Below are positions 27,786 through 37,233 of a stretch of DNA of 64,000 nucleotides, piece after piece (position 1 is the first letter of the stretch; each line of letters starts with the position of its first letter). The notes under the pieces are model-generated. The model was not told the origin of the DNA. It saw nothing but the letters and a program-made list of their open reading frames with translations, and made no database searches. A program made the translations under genes and the position numbers. Source of the DNA: Sulfurospirillum oryzae (GTDB taxonomy: Bacteria; Campylobacterota; Campylobacteria; Campylobacterales; Sulfurospirillaceae); contig NZ_JANZKZ010000001.1 of the NCBI RefSeq assembly GCF_025770725.1, positions 186,001-250,000 on the forward strand. The letters run 5' to 3'.

Positions 27786-29441
27786 TTAGATCGCTTTGGT
27801 GTTGTCCATCAAAACAGGGACAACAATCAAAGAAACGATCACCGCAGCAATCGTTCCAAAGATTAACGCAACACCAAGCCCCCCAAAAATAGGATCAGTC
27901 GCAAGAAGTGTACTGGCTAAGATAATCGCTGCTGCCGTCAATACAATAGGCTTCGCCCGCGTCGCACTCGCACGTGCAATCGCCTCTTTTTTCGAAACGC
28001 CTTGTTTGATCAAAGTCTGTGCAAAATCAATCAATAAAAGTGCATTTCGTGAGCTAATACCCATCAGTGAAATAAAACCAATCAATGACGTAGCTGTGAG
28101 AAAGAACGTTGTTGATGTAAACAGATCCATAATCCAATGCCCTACAATAACGCCAATGATGGAGAGGAAACTACCAAGAAGCACAATGCCAGAAAGGGCA
28201 AAGCTTTTGTAATAAACGACCATCAATAAAAAGATCAAAATAAGAGCTGCGATAAAAGCTCCGCCAAGATCACGAAATGTATCCATCGTGACTTTCATCT
28301 CACCATCCCAAGCCAGTTCAAACACCTCGCCGCTCTTTTTATCTTTGAGTGTAAGATCAAACAGGTGGCTGTTACTGACATCGAATTCACCACTCAGTGC
28401 CTCTTTGATGCGACTGCGTGCGTCTAAAAGGGGATAGACCTGAGAGACAAGGTCTGCCTCGGCGACAATGCTCACCATCTTCTGCAAATTCTTAGACATA
28501 ATTGTCGGCGAAGAGGTCACTTTCTCCACACGCACCACTTCGGAGAGCGGTACCATCATTCCTTGTGCATTTTGAAGCTGTAACGAAGAGAGTTTAGCGC
28601 GAAGCTCCTCTTTAGAAGCGTGCGCAAGTGACTTTGAAGGAGAGCTCAAAACCACATAAAGAGGAATTTGAGAAGGCGAGCTCTCGCTATTTTTATGCGC
28701 AACGTGCATGCCCTCAAAGCTTAAATACAACAACTCATTGATCTTCGCAATACTGAGCGCGGAACGCGTTACTCTCTCTTTATCGAGCACAAGGGCGTAT
28801 TTTTCATAAAGCTCATCTGCCATAATGTCCACATCAACCAAATCTTTCGTTTGCACAAGAATCTGTTTGATCTTCTCAGAAAGTACGCCAAGTTCAGCCG
28901 CATTGTTGCCATAAAGCTCCACGACCAAAGCTGCCATCGTTGGAGGTCCTGCTGGTTGTTCAACCATCTTGATCGAAGTCTGAGGAATCAATGTCTCACA
29001 GCTTTTTTGAATGAGCGGACGTAAGCGATGTACTATCGCAAAAGAGCGTTCAGGTCTTTCATGAATGCCACTTAGATTGACCACGATCTCACTCACATGC
29101 TCTCCACTTTTAAAGCCAGAACCTTTAACAAGCCCTGCATAATCAAGAGGCGAGCCCATACCATTAAACACTTCAATATTTTGAATCTCTTTCTCTTTTT
29201 GCAATATGTTAACCACACACGCATTGATGGTATTGGTCTCTTGATACGAGCTTCCGTTGGGTAAATCAACATAGACAGAGAAAGTATTTGTACTTTTACC
29301 CGGTAACATTTTGGCTAAAACGATTTTGGTCGGAAACATCATGACTGCCGCTAGAAATGCCAAAAGTGTAAAAAGCAATACCCGCCTTTTTTTACGATCT
29401 TCCACCAAGATAGAGTGAATAAACTGCTCAAATTTTTGCAT
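27786..29441 (-). CDS. RND efflux permease, C-terminal half (split gene)
   Basis: The 551-residue product corresponds to the second half of an RND pump: one helix (about residues 18-38), a large periplasmic region, then five helices. These include IALILIFLLMVVYYKSFALS, TSLIGFISLMGISSRNALLL (the TM10 equivalent of the proton path) and the last helices near GLGVALIFGTIAAVIVSLIV. It begins at the central cytoplasmic loop where full-length RND proteins join their repeats. The ATG at 29441 has a strong AAAGGAG site (29448-29454) 6 bases upstream, and it overlaps the N-half gene by 14 bases in another frame. It is probably made as a separate subunit. Confidence 0.88.
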   Translation of the reverse strand: MQKFEQFIHSILVEDRKKRRVLLFTLLAFLAAVMMFPTKIVLAKMLPGKSTNTFSVYVDLPNGSSYQETNTINACVVNILQKEKEIQNIEVFNGMGSPLDYAGLVKGSGFKSGEHVSEIVVNLSGIHERPERSFAIVHRLRPLIQKSCETLIPQTSIKMVEQPAGPPTMAALVVELYGNNAAELGVLSEKIKQILVQTKDLVDVDIMADELYEKYALVLDKERVTRSALSIAKINELLYLSFEGMHVAHKNSESSPSQIPLYVVLSSPSKSLAHASKEELRAKLSSLQLQNAQGMMVPLSEVVRVEKVTSSPTIMSKNLQKMVSIVAEADLVSQVYPLLDARSRIKEALSGEFDVSNSHLFDLTLKDKKSGEVFELAWDGEMKVTMDTFRDLGGAFIAALILIFLLMVVYYKSFALSGIVLLGSFLSIIGVIVGHWIMDLFTSTTFFLTATSLIGFISLMGISSRNALLLIDFAQTLIKQGVSKKEAIARASATRAKPIVLTAAAIILASTLLATDPIFGGLGVALIFGTIAAVIVSLIVVPVLMDNTKAI

Positions 29442-31020
29442 GACTCTCTCCTTTGGTGTGGGTTGGCTTTTTTAATAATCTACGTGCTAAGAATGGGGTA
29501 AAAATATACGCTATCAACAGTGATGCCATCATCGCCACAGGAACATTCAGAGGTATAGGCTTCATAAACTCACCCATCATCTGCCCCACAAACGCCATAG
29601 GAACCATCGTTAAAATAATCGCAATGGTCGCAAGATTGGTTGGAGCGCCTATCTCATCGGTTGCTTCAATAAGCAACTCATCCATCTCTTTTTCTTCGGC
29701 GTCTTTCGCATGCAAATGGCGATGGATATTTTCAATCACAACAATCACGTCATCGACTAAAAGTCCAAGACTGAGTAAAAAGGCAAAAAGTGTAATGCGG
29801 TTGATCGTCTGATCGCTGATATAGGCTATAAAAATGGTAATGGCTAAAATAGCAGGAACGGTCAATGTCACAATCAACCCCTCTCGCCATCCTAAAATAA
29901 AAATAAGAAGCAACGCAATAATCACAATGGAAATCAAAAGGTGAAACACCAGTTCATTGACCGCTTCATTGGCACGTTCGCCGTAGTTTCGTGTCACGAT
30001 ATAGCCTATTCCCTCGCTCTCCCAAGCAGCTTTTGATGCTTCAAGACGTTTTAGTACATCACCTGCGATCACAACCGCATTGGAGCCTTTCAGCTTTGAA
30101 ACACTGAGTGTCACTTGATCTTGCAATGGGGTAAACTGATCCCCTTGTTTATAGCTGATCTGCGCACTTTTTTTGTTTTGAATGTCATCGCCCAAATGAA
30201 CAGCGGCAATATCTTTAAGATAAACCATTGAGCCGCCATAGTTTGCAACAATAAGATTTTGAATATCTTCCACGCGTTCCAACGCATTTTTAACACCAAA
30301 AATAACAAGCTTACCCTCTTGAGTACGGTTTTTGACCTCAGGCGATGAGGCGGTGAGTGATTTTAAGGCACCAACGATCTGCTCTAAAGAGAGATGATAA
30401 CCTGTGAGCCTTGAGAGATCTATCTCGATGTTAAACTGCTCCTTATGCTCACCCTTAATCTCTGTTTTTGCTACATTATGGACATTGCCAAGGGAATTAC
30501 GAAATGTCTCTACGCGCTTGTAAAGTGTCACATTATCAACATTTTGCGCTGTTTTAGCATAAAAGGCAACGGAGAGAATCGGTATATCGATGTCAATGTC
30601 AAACGGACGAACCAATGGCGTTGATGCACCCTCAGGTAATTGATCCATATTCTGCATGACTTTATCGTAAAGCTTCAAATTCGATGCTTCGCGATTTTCA
30701 CCGATGTAATACATGACGTTAACAATGCCTACATTATCGCTCGCCACGCCATAAATATGCTCAACACCTTTGATCTCTTTGATGCGTCTCTCAAGAGGGC
30801 GAACGATCATCTGCTCGATCTCAGCCGCACTCGCTCCTGGCATAGAGACAATGACAACACCACCACTAATAGAGATTTGAGGGTCTTCTTCACGAGGCAT
30901 CATAGAGAGGGCAACCACACCTAGCATAATCAGTGTCGCCCCTAAAATCATCGTAAGAGGGTTACGTAAAAAAAGGCGTGCTAAATAGCCCGCTAAATAT
31001 TTTTCTTTGTATTTCTTCAT
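29428..31020 (-). CDS. RND efflux permease, N-terminal half (split gene)
   Basis: The 530-residue product is the first half of an RND pump. It has TM1 (NPLTMILGATLIMLGVVALS), the porter region, and TM2-TM6 with the paired aspartates LGLLVDDVIVVIENIH and NLATIAIILTMVPMAFVGQM. It ends after TM6 (TPFLARRLLKKPTH), where the second half begins in an overlapping gene. In the porter region PREEDPQISISGGVVIVSMPGA resembles the heavy-metal/HAE2-like acriflavin group. With the C-half it sums to 1081 residues, normal for one RND permease. The adaptor gene ends 5 bases upstream. Confidence 0.88.
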   Translation of the reverse strand: MKKYKEKYLAGYLARLFLRNPLTMILGATLIMLGVVALSMMPREEDPQISISGGVVIVSMPGASAAEIEQMIVRPLERRIKEIKGVEHIYGVASDNVGIVNVMYYIGENREASNLKLYDKVMQNMDQLPEGASTPLVRPFDIDIDIPILSVAFYAKTAQNVDNVTLYKRVETFRNSLGNVHNVAKTEIKGEHKEQFNIEIDLSRLTGYHLSLEQIVGALKSLTASSPEVKNRTQEGKLVIFGVKNALERVEDIQNLIVANYGGSMVYLKDIAAVHLGDDIQNKKSAQISYKQGDQFTPLQDQVTLSVSKLKGSNAVVIAGDVLKRLEASKAAWESEGIGYIVTRNYGERANEAVNELVFHLLISIVIIALLLIFILGWREGLIVTLTVPAILAITIFIAYISDQTINRITLFAFLLSLGLLVDDVIVVIENIHRHLHAKDAEEKEMDELLIEATDEIGAPTNLATIAIILTMVPMAFVGQMMGEFMKPIPLNVPVAMMASLLIAYIFTPFLARRLLKKPTHTKGESHAKI

Positions 31021-31025
31021 GTTAG

Positions 31026-31832
31026 TTACTCACCTACAACCACCACAGCATACATACCAGGGTAGGCTTTAACATCTTTACATGTAAAAGAGATTTTCAG
31101 CTTAAAGGTATGCGCCATAGGGTTAGAACTAGGAATAATCGCATCAATTTTCCCTTCGCTAATACAGCCAATGGAAGGCACTTCCACACGCGCACGATCT
31201 CCCACTTTGACACTTCCTAAATAACTCTCCGCAATCTCCGTGCTAATTTTAAGTGTACTTAAATCAGCCAGTACCAAAGCAGGAACACCCGAAAGTGCCA
31301 TTTCGCCCGCTTTAATATGTTTTTCAATCACAACGCTCTCATTAGGAGCTTTAACTTTGAGGTACTGGTACTGATTTTGAACCTCTTGACGTTTTTGCTT
31401 GGCGGATGCTACCTGCTTTTGCGCAATTTCAACCATTGCTTTAAGATTGTTTGTAGAAAGCTCCAAGTTTTCAACCTCATATTTTGAGACCATGTCTTTT
31501 GCCAATAAACGCTGATAACGCTCTAAATTAAGCTTGGCATTGACGTATTGGTTCTCATTCATGGACAAGGAGAGTTCTGCTTGAGAAATAGCAAGATCAC
31601 TCTGTGCGAGTGCCGTATCAATCTCTTTTGAGTCAATCGTGTAAAGCAAATCGCCTTTTTTCACAACATCGCCCTCATTCACATAAACAGCTTGAATATA
31701 ACCCATATAGCGGCTTGCAATGCTTTTTTGATTGTCTGAAATGACACTACCACTCAAATTGAGACTTGCCGCACTAAGCGTTGCGCCTACTAGAGAGCAT
31801 GCGATAGCAAGTTTTACATGTAAACGTTTCAC
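31026..31832 (-). CDS. RND efflux membrane fusion protein
   Basis: This 268-residue periplasmic adaptor is short for its family. It has a signal peptide (ending near TLSAAS), a lipoyl half-motif (IQAVYVNEGDVVKKGDLLYT), an alpha-hairpin and a barrel segment, and lacks a long C-terminal domain. The start overlaps the end of the channel gene by four bases. Palindrome copies lie at both ends of the gene, at 31814 (LHV, residues 4-6) and 31078 (FTCK). It should link the split permease to the outer membrane protein encoded upstream. Confidence 0.88.
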   Translation of the reverse strand: MKRLHVKLAIACSLVGATLSAASLNLSGSVISDNQKSIASRYMGYIQAVYVNEGDVVKKGDLLYTIDSKEIDTALAQSDLAISQAELSLSMNENQYVNAKLNLERYQRLLAKDMVSKYEVENLELSTNNLKAMVEIAQKQVASAKQKRQEVQNQYQYLKVKAPNESVVIEKHIKAGEMALSGVPALVLADLSTLKISTEIAESYLGSVKVGDRARVEVPSIGCISEGKIDAIIPSSNPMAHTFKLKISFTCKDVKAYPGMYAVVVVGE

Positions 31833-33166
31833 TTAACTTCCTTACTGGCTAATTTTTGGAGTTCAAAGATCTTTTCATTGCGCGCATTTTGCACCTCTTT
31901 GAGCTTGAGGACTTTGGTGAGTTCTTCAGATTGTTTCATCATAACATCATTAATGGAGACAATTTTTTCAGCATATCTTCCTGCATAATTCTCATAAATA
32001 AGATGGGCTAATTCCACCTCTTTTTTAAGGCTTGCAATCTCGTATTCATGGCTTTTGATCTGTGTTTGAATCTGCTTCACATTCAAAGCGACACTGTTTT
32101 TTGCAAGGATAAGTTGCTGAGACGCTTTGAGGTTTTCGACACGCGCTTTTTCTAGGTTGTTTTTATCTGTTCCACCATTAAAAATATTCCATTTGACTTG
32201 AAGCCCAACGGTATACGCATCGTTTTTAGAAAAGTCATTCATGAGCTTTTCATCACTACTACCATAGTTAGCAAAAGCTCCCACTTGAGGCAAAAAAGTA
32301 CTCTGTTGCAATGCAATGTTCATCTTGGAGATTTCAACACCCTGCTCTGCTTTTTTGATGTCAAGGTTTTGAGCCAAAATGCGCTCATCTTCATCCAACG
32401 CCAACTCCGCCTCTTCGTAATTACCTGCAATAGAAGCAATAGGCTCATCCACTAAAAATGAGATGTAGTAATACAACAGTGACTTATTTGCTTCCGCTTG
32501 GTTAATGAGACGCTCAACATCGGCTTGTTTACTTTGAATTTCTAAAAGATCCACTTTTTTGACGTAGCCTTCTTGCATCATCGCTTCGGTTGTTTTTTCA
32601 AGTTTGGTTGTATTGGTGGCAATGATATGCAAATTGTAAAGATAATTGTTTAAGAGTGAAATAGCAAAAAAACTTTTTTTCAGCTCATAAATTTTGGTAG
32701 CGGTGAGTTGTTCACGCTCTAAAGTGCTCATAGCTTGAAGCGCTTGAGTGATTTTACCATAGTGTTCTAATTTGCCACCGGTATAAATAGGAAGCGTGTA
32801 TTCGATCTTTGTTTGAAAATGGTTACGATCTTTTGGGTTGTTGAGATCCTCTGGAGCTAACATGTAATTAGAGCCGTTGAACTGCTTGAAGCCAAAATCA
32901 GCAAAAGTCGCTTGGCGTGATTGTAGTTTGTATCCAAAAATATTCAATGCATCGTTGCTACGCAGTGCTGCTTGAGAAAGGTCTACACTTCCATAGTTTT
33001 GCCCGAGAGCTGCTTGATGCTCTAATGCTCTTATCTGCTCATCAAACTTTGCAATCACAATCTCTTTGTTATTTGCTTTCACTTTTGCGATGGCACTTTC
33101 TAAACTGAGCCCTTCTTGTGCAAAGCAGATACTAAAGGTTATCAAGGCCAAAAAAAAGATTTTCAT
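31829..33166 (-). CDS. TolC-family outer membrane efflux protein
   Basis: The 445-residue protein has a cleavable signal peptide (ending near ICFAQ) and no lipobox. It contains two outer-membrane efflux repeats, each starting with a helix of the LSLESAIAKVKANNKEIVIA kind and including GLQVKWNIFNGGTDKNN. It is the first gene of a four-gene operon (channel, adaptor, permease N-half, permease C-half), with overlaps or gaps of -4, +5 and -14 bases. The substrate is unknown. An inverted repeat lies just upstream at 33187-33219. Confidence 0.9.
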   Translation of the reverse strand: MKIFFLALITFSICFAQEGLSLESAIAKVKANNKEIVIAKFDEQIRALEHQAALGQNYGSVDLSQAALRSNDALNIFGYKLQSRQATFADFGFKQFNGSNYMLAPEDLNNPKDRNHFQTKIEYTLPIYTGGKLEHYGKITQALQAMSTLEREQLTATKIYELKKSFFAISLLNNYLYNLHIIATNTTKLEKTTEAMMQEGYVKKVDLLEIQSKQADVERLINQAEANKSLLYYYISFLVDEPIASIAGNYEEAELALDEDERILAQNLDIKKAEQGVEISKMNIALQQSTFLPQVGAFANYGSSDEKLMNDFSKNDAYTVGLQVKWNIFNGGTDKNNLEKARVENLKASQQLILAKNSVALNVKQIQTQIKSHEYEIASLKKEVELAHLIYENYAGRYAEKIVSINDVMMKQSEELTKVLKLKEVQNARNEKIFELQKLASKEVK

Positions 33167-33186
33167 CCCAAAACCCCTATCTTATT

Positions 33187-33219
33187 TTATAAATTGTACC
33201 AATATTATCAAATTTATAA
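33187..33219. promoter_or_regulatory. Inverted repeat upstream of the second efflux operon
   Basis: Nine-base arms TTATAAATT (33187-33195) and AATTTATAA (33211-33219), separated by 15 bases, lie 20-53 bases before the channel gene start. The spacing suits a dimeric repressor, but A/T-rich DNA makes chance repeats likely. No regulator gene is adjacent. Confidence 0.3.
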
Positions 33220-33361
33220 TATTTATTTATTTATCGAAAATAATTAAGCATGGCGTTTTAGCTAAAGATAATAAAATTTTACTTTTATAATGTTAGTCAA
33301 AGTCTTTAATTTGGGGAGAGTGCCTAGAGTAAGTCAATTTAATTTAAACAATATAAGAGAA

Positions 33362-33398
33362 AAAGAGGGTGCACCCAAAGATTAGGTGTACCCTCTTT
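33362..33398 (-). terminator. serA terminator hairpin
   Basis: Fourteen-base arms (33362-33375 and 33385-33398) with one mismatch and a 9-base loop, 13 bases after the serA stop. A T-rich run follows on the minus strand. This is the strongest terminator in the window and closes the long operon 33412-42682. Confidence 0.8.
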
Positions 33399-33411
33399 CT
33401 AGAAGTTGGTA

Positions 33412-34998
33412 TTATAAAACAGCGTACTCTACCCAAACACATGTTTCAAGTTGATTGAGTTCTGAAATGATTTTTTTGTCGATGTCTGTATCGACCAAGA
33501 TCACAGCCATCGCAAACTGATGCGCTCCACGACCCAATCTAAAGTCAGCAATATTAATGCCCTCTTTCGCCAAGATAGAAGCAATATGTGCAATAACCCC
33601 TGGTACGTCATGGTTTTTAAAGATAATCATTTTGCCTTTTGGTTTAAAGTCAAATTTAAAACCATTAATGCCGACAATGCGTTGTTCATCTTCACCAAAA
33701 ACAGTTCCACTAATGCTGACAACATCTTTTTCAGTTGTTAAAATTAATGTTACTTTGTTTTTGTAACCGCTCGTACTATTGGCTACTTCAAATTTACTCT
33801 CAATGCCTTTTTCTTTTGCCACAAATTCAGCATTGACATAATTAATTTTATTCTCATTGGCTTCTTTGAGCGAACCTACAATACCAAAAGTTAAAAGTGA
33901 TTTTGCGTAAGAGCCAATTTCACCTTCGAGTTCAAGTTTGATAGATTTAATAGCTGAACGATTAAGCTGCGCTGCCAAAAAGCCCATTTTTTGAACAAGT
34001 TCTAAGTATGGTTCAACAAAAGATGGAATATCTTCCGCTTTAATAGGGAGATTAAGTGCATTAGGGTAGCTAATGCCACGTGCTGCGCTAATCGCATTTT
34101 CAGCTGCTTGAATTGCAATTTTTTCTTGAGACTCTAACGTATTTGCGCCAAGGTGAGGTGTCACACAGATATGCTCAAGGTCGAGTAAAGGATGACTTGT
34201 TGCTGGCTCTTTTGAGAAAACATCAATACCTGCAAAAGCAATTTTACCGCTTTTGATACCTTCATATAGCGCATCTTCATTGTAAAGACCACCACGCGCA
34301 CAGTTTATAAGTCTAACGCCATCTTTCATTTTTGCGATCTCATCGTGTGAGATCATGTTGACGGTTTCTTTATTTTTTGGTGTATGGATCGTAATAAAAT
34401 CACATGCCAAGATATCATCAAAATTTTCAGTGTATGTCATACCAAGATCGGTTACTTTTGAAGCTGAGATGTATGGGTCATAAGCAATAACTTCCATGCC
34501 AAATGCTTTGGCACGAATGGCGACACGGCTGCCGATATTACCAAAACCGATAACACCTAGACGTTTTTCACAAAGCTCGACACCATACCATTTTTCACGA
34601 TTCCAAACACGCTCAATTTTAAGATGGTTATTGGCATTCACAAAACTTCTCGCGCATCCTAAAAGATGTGCCATTGTGAGCTCTACTGCTGCAATGGTAT
34701 TGGCAGTTGGTACGTTCATCGCGATGATACCGCGTCTACTACAACCATCTTGGTCTACGTTATCCACACCCACACCGGCTCTTACAATCGCTTTTAAGTT
34801 TGTAGCTGCATTGAGGAACTTTTCATCAACATCGGTTGAACTACGTGTAATAGCAACATCACAATCGCCCATAATTTTTAAGAGTTCATCTTTTGACACA
34901 TGAACAGCATCAACAACTTCAATGTCTTTCTCAGCACGTAAGATTTCAAAACCTTTTTCATGGATTGCATCGCATACAATGATTTTTTTCTGTTTCAT
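33412..34998 (-). CDS. serA: D-3-phosphoglycerate dehydrogenase
   Basis: SerA catalyses the first step of serine synthesis from 3-phosphoglycerate. The 528-residue protein is the long form. It has a catalytic/NAD domain with LGVIGFGNIGSRVAIRAKAF, CARGGLYNEDAL and VTPHLGANTLESQEKIA (catalytic His), then an ASB-type intervening domain (about 310-450) and a C-terminal ACT domain (DVPGVIAHIASILAKEGINI) for serine feedback. The ATG at 34998 overlaps the upstream gene's TGA by four bases and has GAGG 7 bases before it, so it is preferred over a TTG at 35004. Confidence 0.96.
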   Translation of the reverse strand: MKQKKIIVCDAIHEKGFEILRAEKDIEVVDAVHVSKDELLKIMGDCDVAITRSSTDVDEKFLNAATNLKAIVRAGVGVDNVDQDGCSRRGIIAMNVPTANTIAAVELTMAHLLGCARSFVNANNHLKIERVWNREKWYGVELCEKRLGVIGFGNIGSRVAIRAKAFGMEVIAYDPYISASKVTDLGMTYTENFDDILACDFITIHTPKNKETVNMISHDEIAKMKDGVRLINCARGGLYNEDALYEGIKSGKIAFAGIDVFSKEPATSHPLLDLEHICVTPHLGANTLESQEKIAIQAAENAISAARGISYPNALNLPIKAEDIPSFVEPYLELVQKMGFLAAQLNRSAIKSIKLELEGEIGSYAKSLLTFGIVGSLKEANENKINYVNAEFVAKEKGIESKFEVANSTSGYKNKVTLILTTEKDVVSISGTVFGEDEQRIVGINGFKFDFKPKGKMIIFKNHDVPGVIAHIASILAKEGINIADFRLGRGAHQFAMAVILVDTDIDKKIISELNQLETCVWVEYAVL

Positions 34999-35483
34999 AA
35001 CCAAACCTCGACAATTTTTGATTTTATATCGTATTTTTCAAGCTCTAAAACAACTTTGTCCAGTTGTTTTTCGCTTTTTTCTTCTATATAAATGAGCGGG
35101 ATTTTATCTTCCTTAACCACCATATAGGGTAGGTGCAAAGAGGTAAGTGTTTGAATGATGCAAAAAAGAGAGTAGCGATCCGCTCGATCAATCACCAAGC
35201 GGAAAGACTTTAATTTGCCACCACTACCACTTTTTTGTCCATACGCATCAATTTGCATAAAGAGCTCATTCACAGGAAATACAAACTCCCTAGCGTCTTG
35301 ATGCGCCATCTCTTTGATCCAAACTTTTTCTTGTGTTTCTTGTTTGATTTCTTGTTTTTTAGGAGATTCGTACTTGGCGACCTCTACATTCACTTCCACT
35401 TCTTGATGTAAGAGTTTCGTGAGAAAAAATCCTACACCTACAAAGAGAAGTAAAAAAATTGCGCCAAGTACTTTTTTTTGCAT
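34995..35483 (-). CDS. Conserved membrane-anchored protein between rpsA and serA
   Basis: The 162-residue protein has one N-terminal membrane helix (VLGAIFLLLFVGVGFFLTKL). A Lys/Glu-rich linker follows, then a soluble domain, presumably periplasmic, with FRLVIDRADRYSLFCIIQTL and IPLIYIEEKSEKQLDKVVLE. I recognise no family. A gene of similar size occupies the same place in Campylobacter as I remember it, so it is likely a conserved Campylobacterota protein. It follows rpsA by three bases and overlaps serA by four. Confidence 0.75.
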   Translation of the reverse strand: MQKKVLGAIFLLLFVGVGFFLTKLLHQEVEVNVEVAKYESPKKQEIKQETQEKVWIKEMAHQDAREFVFPVNELFMQIDAYGQKSGSGGKLKSFRLVIDRADRYSLFCIIQTLTSLHLPYMVVKEDKIPLIYIEEKSEKQLDKVVLELEKYDIKSKIVEVWL

Positions 35484-35486
35484 CGA

Positions 35487-37163
35487 TTATTTCAATTGAT
35501 CTTTTAAGATGTCTCCGAGCGTCATTTTCTCTTCTTTATTGATCTCTTTTAACGCTTCTCTCTCTTTAAGTTTTGAAAGACGTCTAACAGAAAGACGAAT
35601 GCGATTTTTTTTGTCATCAATAAAAGTAATAGCCGCTTCGATTTCATCACCAATTTTAAGATCAGCCTCATTCACTTGACCTAAGTCTTCTTTACGAATG
35701 AGTGCATCTACATTGTCTTCAAGCTCAACAAAGATACCAAATTCTTTGATGTCTCTGATTTTACCATGAACAATATCACCATTCTCATGTGATTTTGCAT
35801 ATTTTTGGATTGGGCTATCTTCAAGCTCTTTTTTACTTAAAGAGACTTTTTCGCTCTCTACATCAATTTTAACGATTTTAACTTCTACAACATCGCCAAC
35901 AGCAAAAAGTTCTTTACATTTATTGTTACGATCCCAAGAAGCATCTTCATTGTGTAAAAGACCTTCAATACCACCAATTTTCACAAATGCACCAAAGTTT
36001 GTAATGGTCGTGATTTCACCTTTAACAACATCACCTACTTTGAATTTTTTCATGAAATCATCAAATGGTTTTGGAAGAACATTTTTAAGAGACACCCGTA
36101 GACGTCTCTCTTTTGCATCAATTTCAATCACTTCAACATCAACCACTTGACCCTCTTCGATGTAATCGCGTGGGTGTTTTATGTTTTTATCCCAAGAAAT
36201 TTCAGAGATGTGAAGGAAACCTTCGATGTCATTACCAAGATCAACAAACGCACCATAAGGCTCAATATTGCTGATGGTAACTTGGATAGAATCGCCTGTC
36301 TCTAATTCATCTTTGATCTCATCCCAAGGATCAGGCATAGCCGCTTTAACTGAAAGTGAAAGATGACGTTTGTCTTTATCATATTTGATTGCTTTAACGG
36401 GAATCACTTCACCCTCTTGGTAAAGTGTACCTGGATTTACTGGGCCCTTGTAGCTGATTTCACTGTAGTGAACCAATCCATCAATGCCACCCACGTCAAC
36501 AAACATACCATAGGTTGTAATTTTTTTGATGGTTCCCTCAACCACTTCGTCACGGTCAATCAACTCTTGAACGATCTCTTTGCGTTTTTTACGCTCATCG
36601 TCTAAGAATTTTTTGCGAGAAACAATGATCGATTCTGTATCAGTGTCAATTTTAATGATTTTAACTTTGAGTGATTTACCCATAAGTCCGTTCATGTCTT
36701 TAACAGCAGCTTGTGAACGTGGAAGGAAGAATTCAATACCCTCTTTGTTCTCAGCAATAAATCCACCTTTGTTCTTGCCAGTGATTTTAACATCAAGAAC
36801 AACATCGTCTTCTTCTTTAAACTCAGCGATAAATGATTTAATACGATCCTTACGAAGGGCCTTTTTGTGCGAAACAGCTGGTCTTTCGTTTCTGAATCCT
36901 GTAATCACTACAGGGATGACATCTCCCACTTTGCATGTTATGTTGCCATTTTCATCTGTAACCTCAGATGCGTTCAATCGTCCCTCAGACTTCTTGCCCA
37001 CATCAACTAAGATAACATCTTCTTTGATCGCTACAACAACACCATTGATGAGTGCATCTCTCTCAGAATCTTTGAAAGACTCTTCCAACATAGCCGCAAA
37101 ATCCATCTCCTCATGCTCGTCTACGGCGTCAGTATGAACAGTTTTGTTCGCCTCATTTACCAT
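35487..37163 (-). CDS. rpsA: 30S ribosomal protein S1
   Basis: S1 binds mRNA leaders on the small ribosomal subunit. The 558-residue protein has six S1 domains. Clear repeats include TTYGMFVDVGGIDGLVHYSE, IEPYGAFVDLGNDIEGFLHI and ITNFGAFVKIGGIEGLLHNE; the first two domains are the divergent ribosome-binding pair. GGG about 7 bases before the ATG at 37163 (start MVNEANK) selects it over an upstream extension. A -10 box and two overlapping palindrome-like words lie in its leader. Confidence 0.96.
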   Translation of the reverse strand: MVNEANKTVHTDAVDEHEEMDFAAMLEESFKDSERDALINGVVVAIKEDVILVDVGKKSEGRLNASEVTDENGNITCKVGDVIPVVITGFRNERPAVSHKKALRKDRIKSFIAEFKEEDDVVLDVKITGKNKGGFIAENKEGIEFFLPRSQAAVKDMNGLMGKSLKVKIIKIDTDTESIIVSRKKFLDDERKKRKEIVQELIDRDEVVEGTIKKITTYGMFVDVGGIDGLVHYSEISYKGPVNPGTLYQEGEVIPVKAIKYDKDKRHLSLSVKAAMPDPWDEIKDELETGDSIQVTISNIEPYGAFVDLGNDIEGFLHISEISWDKNIKHPRDYIEEGQVVDVEVIEIDAKERRLRVSLKNVLPKPFDDFMKKFKVGDVVKGEITTITNFGAFVKIGGIEGLLHNEDASWDRNNKCKELFAVGDVVEVKIVKIDVESEKVSLSKKELEDSPIQKYAKSHENGDIVHGKIRDIKEFGIFVELEDNVDALIRKEDLGQVNEADLKIGDEIEAAITFIDDKKNRIRLSVRRLSKLKEREALKEINKEEKMTLGDILKDQLK

Positions 37164-37201
37164 TTTTATACCCTTTTTGATTGATTTTTGACACATTTAG
37201 C

Positions 37202-37218
37202 TACATGTAAACATGTAA
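37202..37218. repeat. Overlapping palindrome-like words in the rpsA leader
   Basis: TACATGTAA at 37202-37210 and ACATGTAAA at 37211-37219 form a tandem of two one-mismatch copies of the dispersed palindrome. They lie 11-28 bases after the ispH stop and within the leader of rpsA. Confidence 0.6.
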
Positions 37219-37227
37219 AAGTTGTTT

Positions 37228-37233
37228 ATTATA
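37228..37233 (-). promoter_or_regulatory. -10 box for rpsA
   Basis: TATAAT on the minus strand, overlapping the ispH stop and 65 bases before the rpsA ATG. It gives ribosomal protein S1 a promoter of its own inside the longer gene cluster. Confidence 0.5.

Noticed and set aside
29428-29441. Sequencing error or recent frameshift in the RND permease
   Set aside because: The second half has its own optimal ribosome site and the break is precisely at the inter-repeat loop. I keep the split as real but testable.
36580-37137. 185-codon frame antisense to rpsA
   Set aside because: It lies wholly inside rpsA on the opposite strand, has no recognisable domain or ribosome site, and mirrors codon bias of the real gene.
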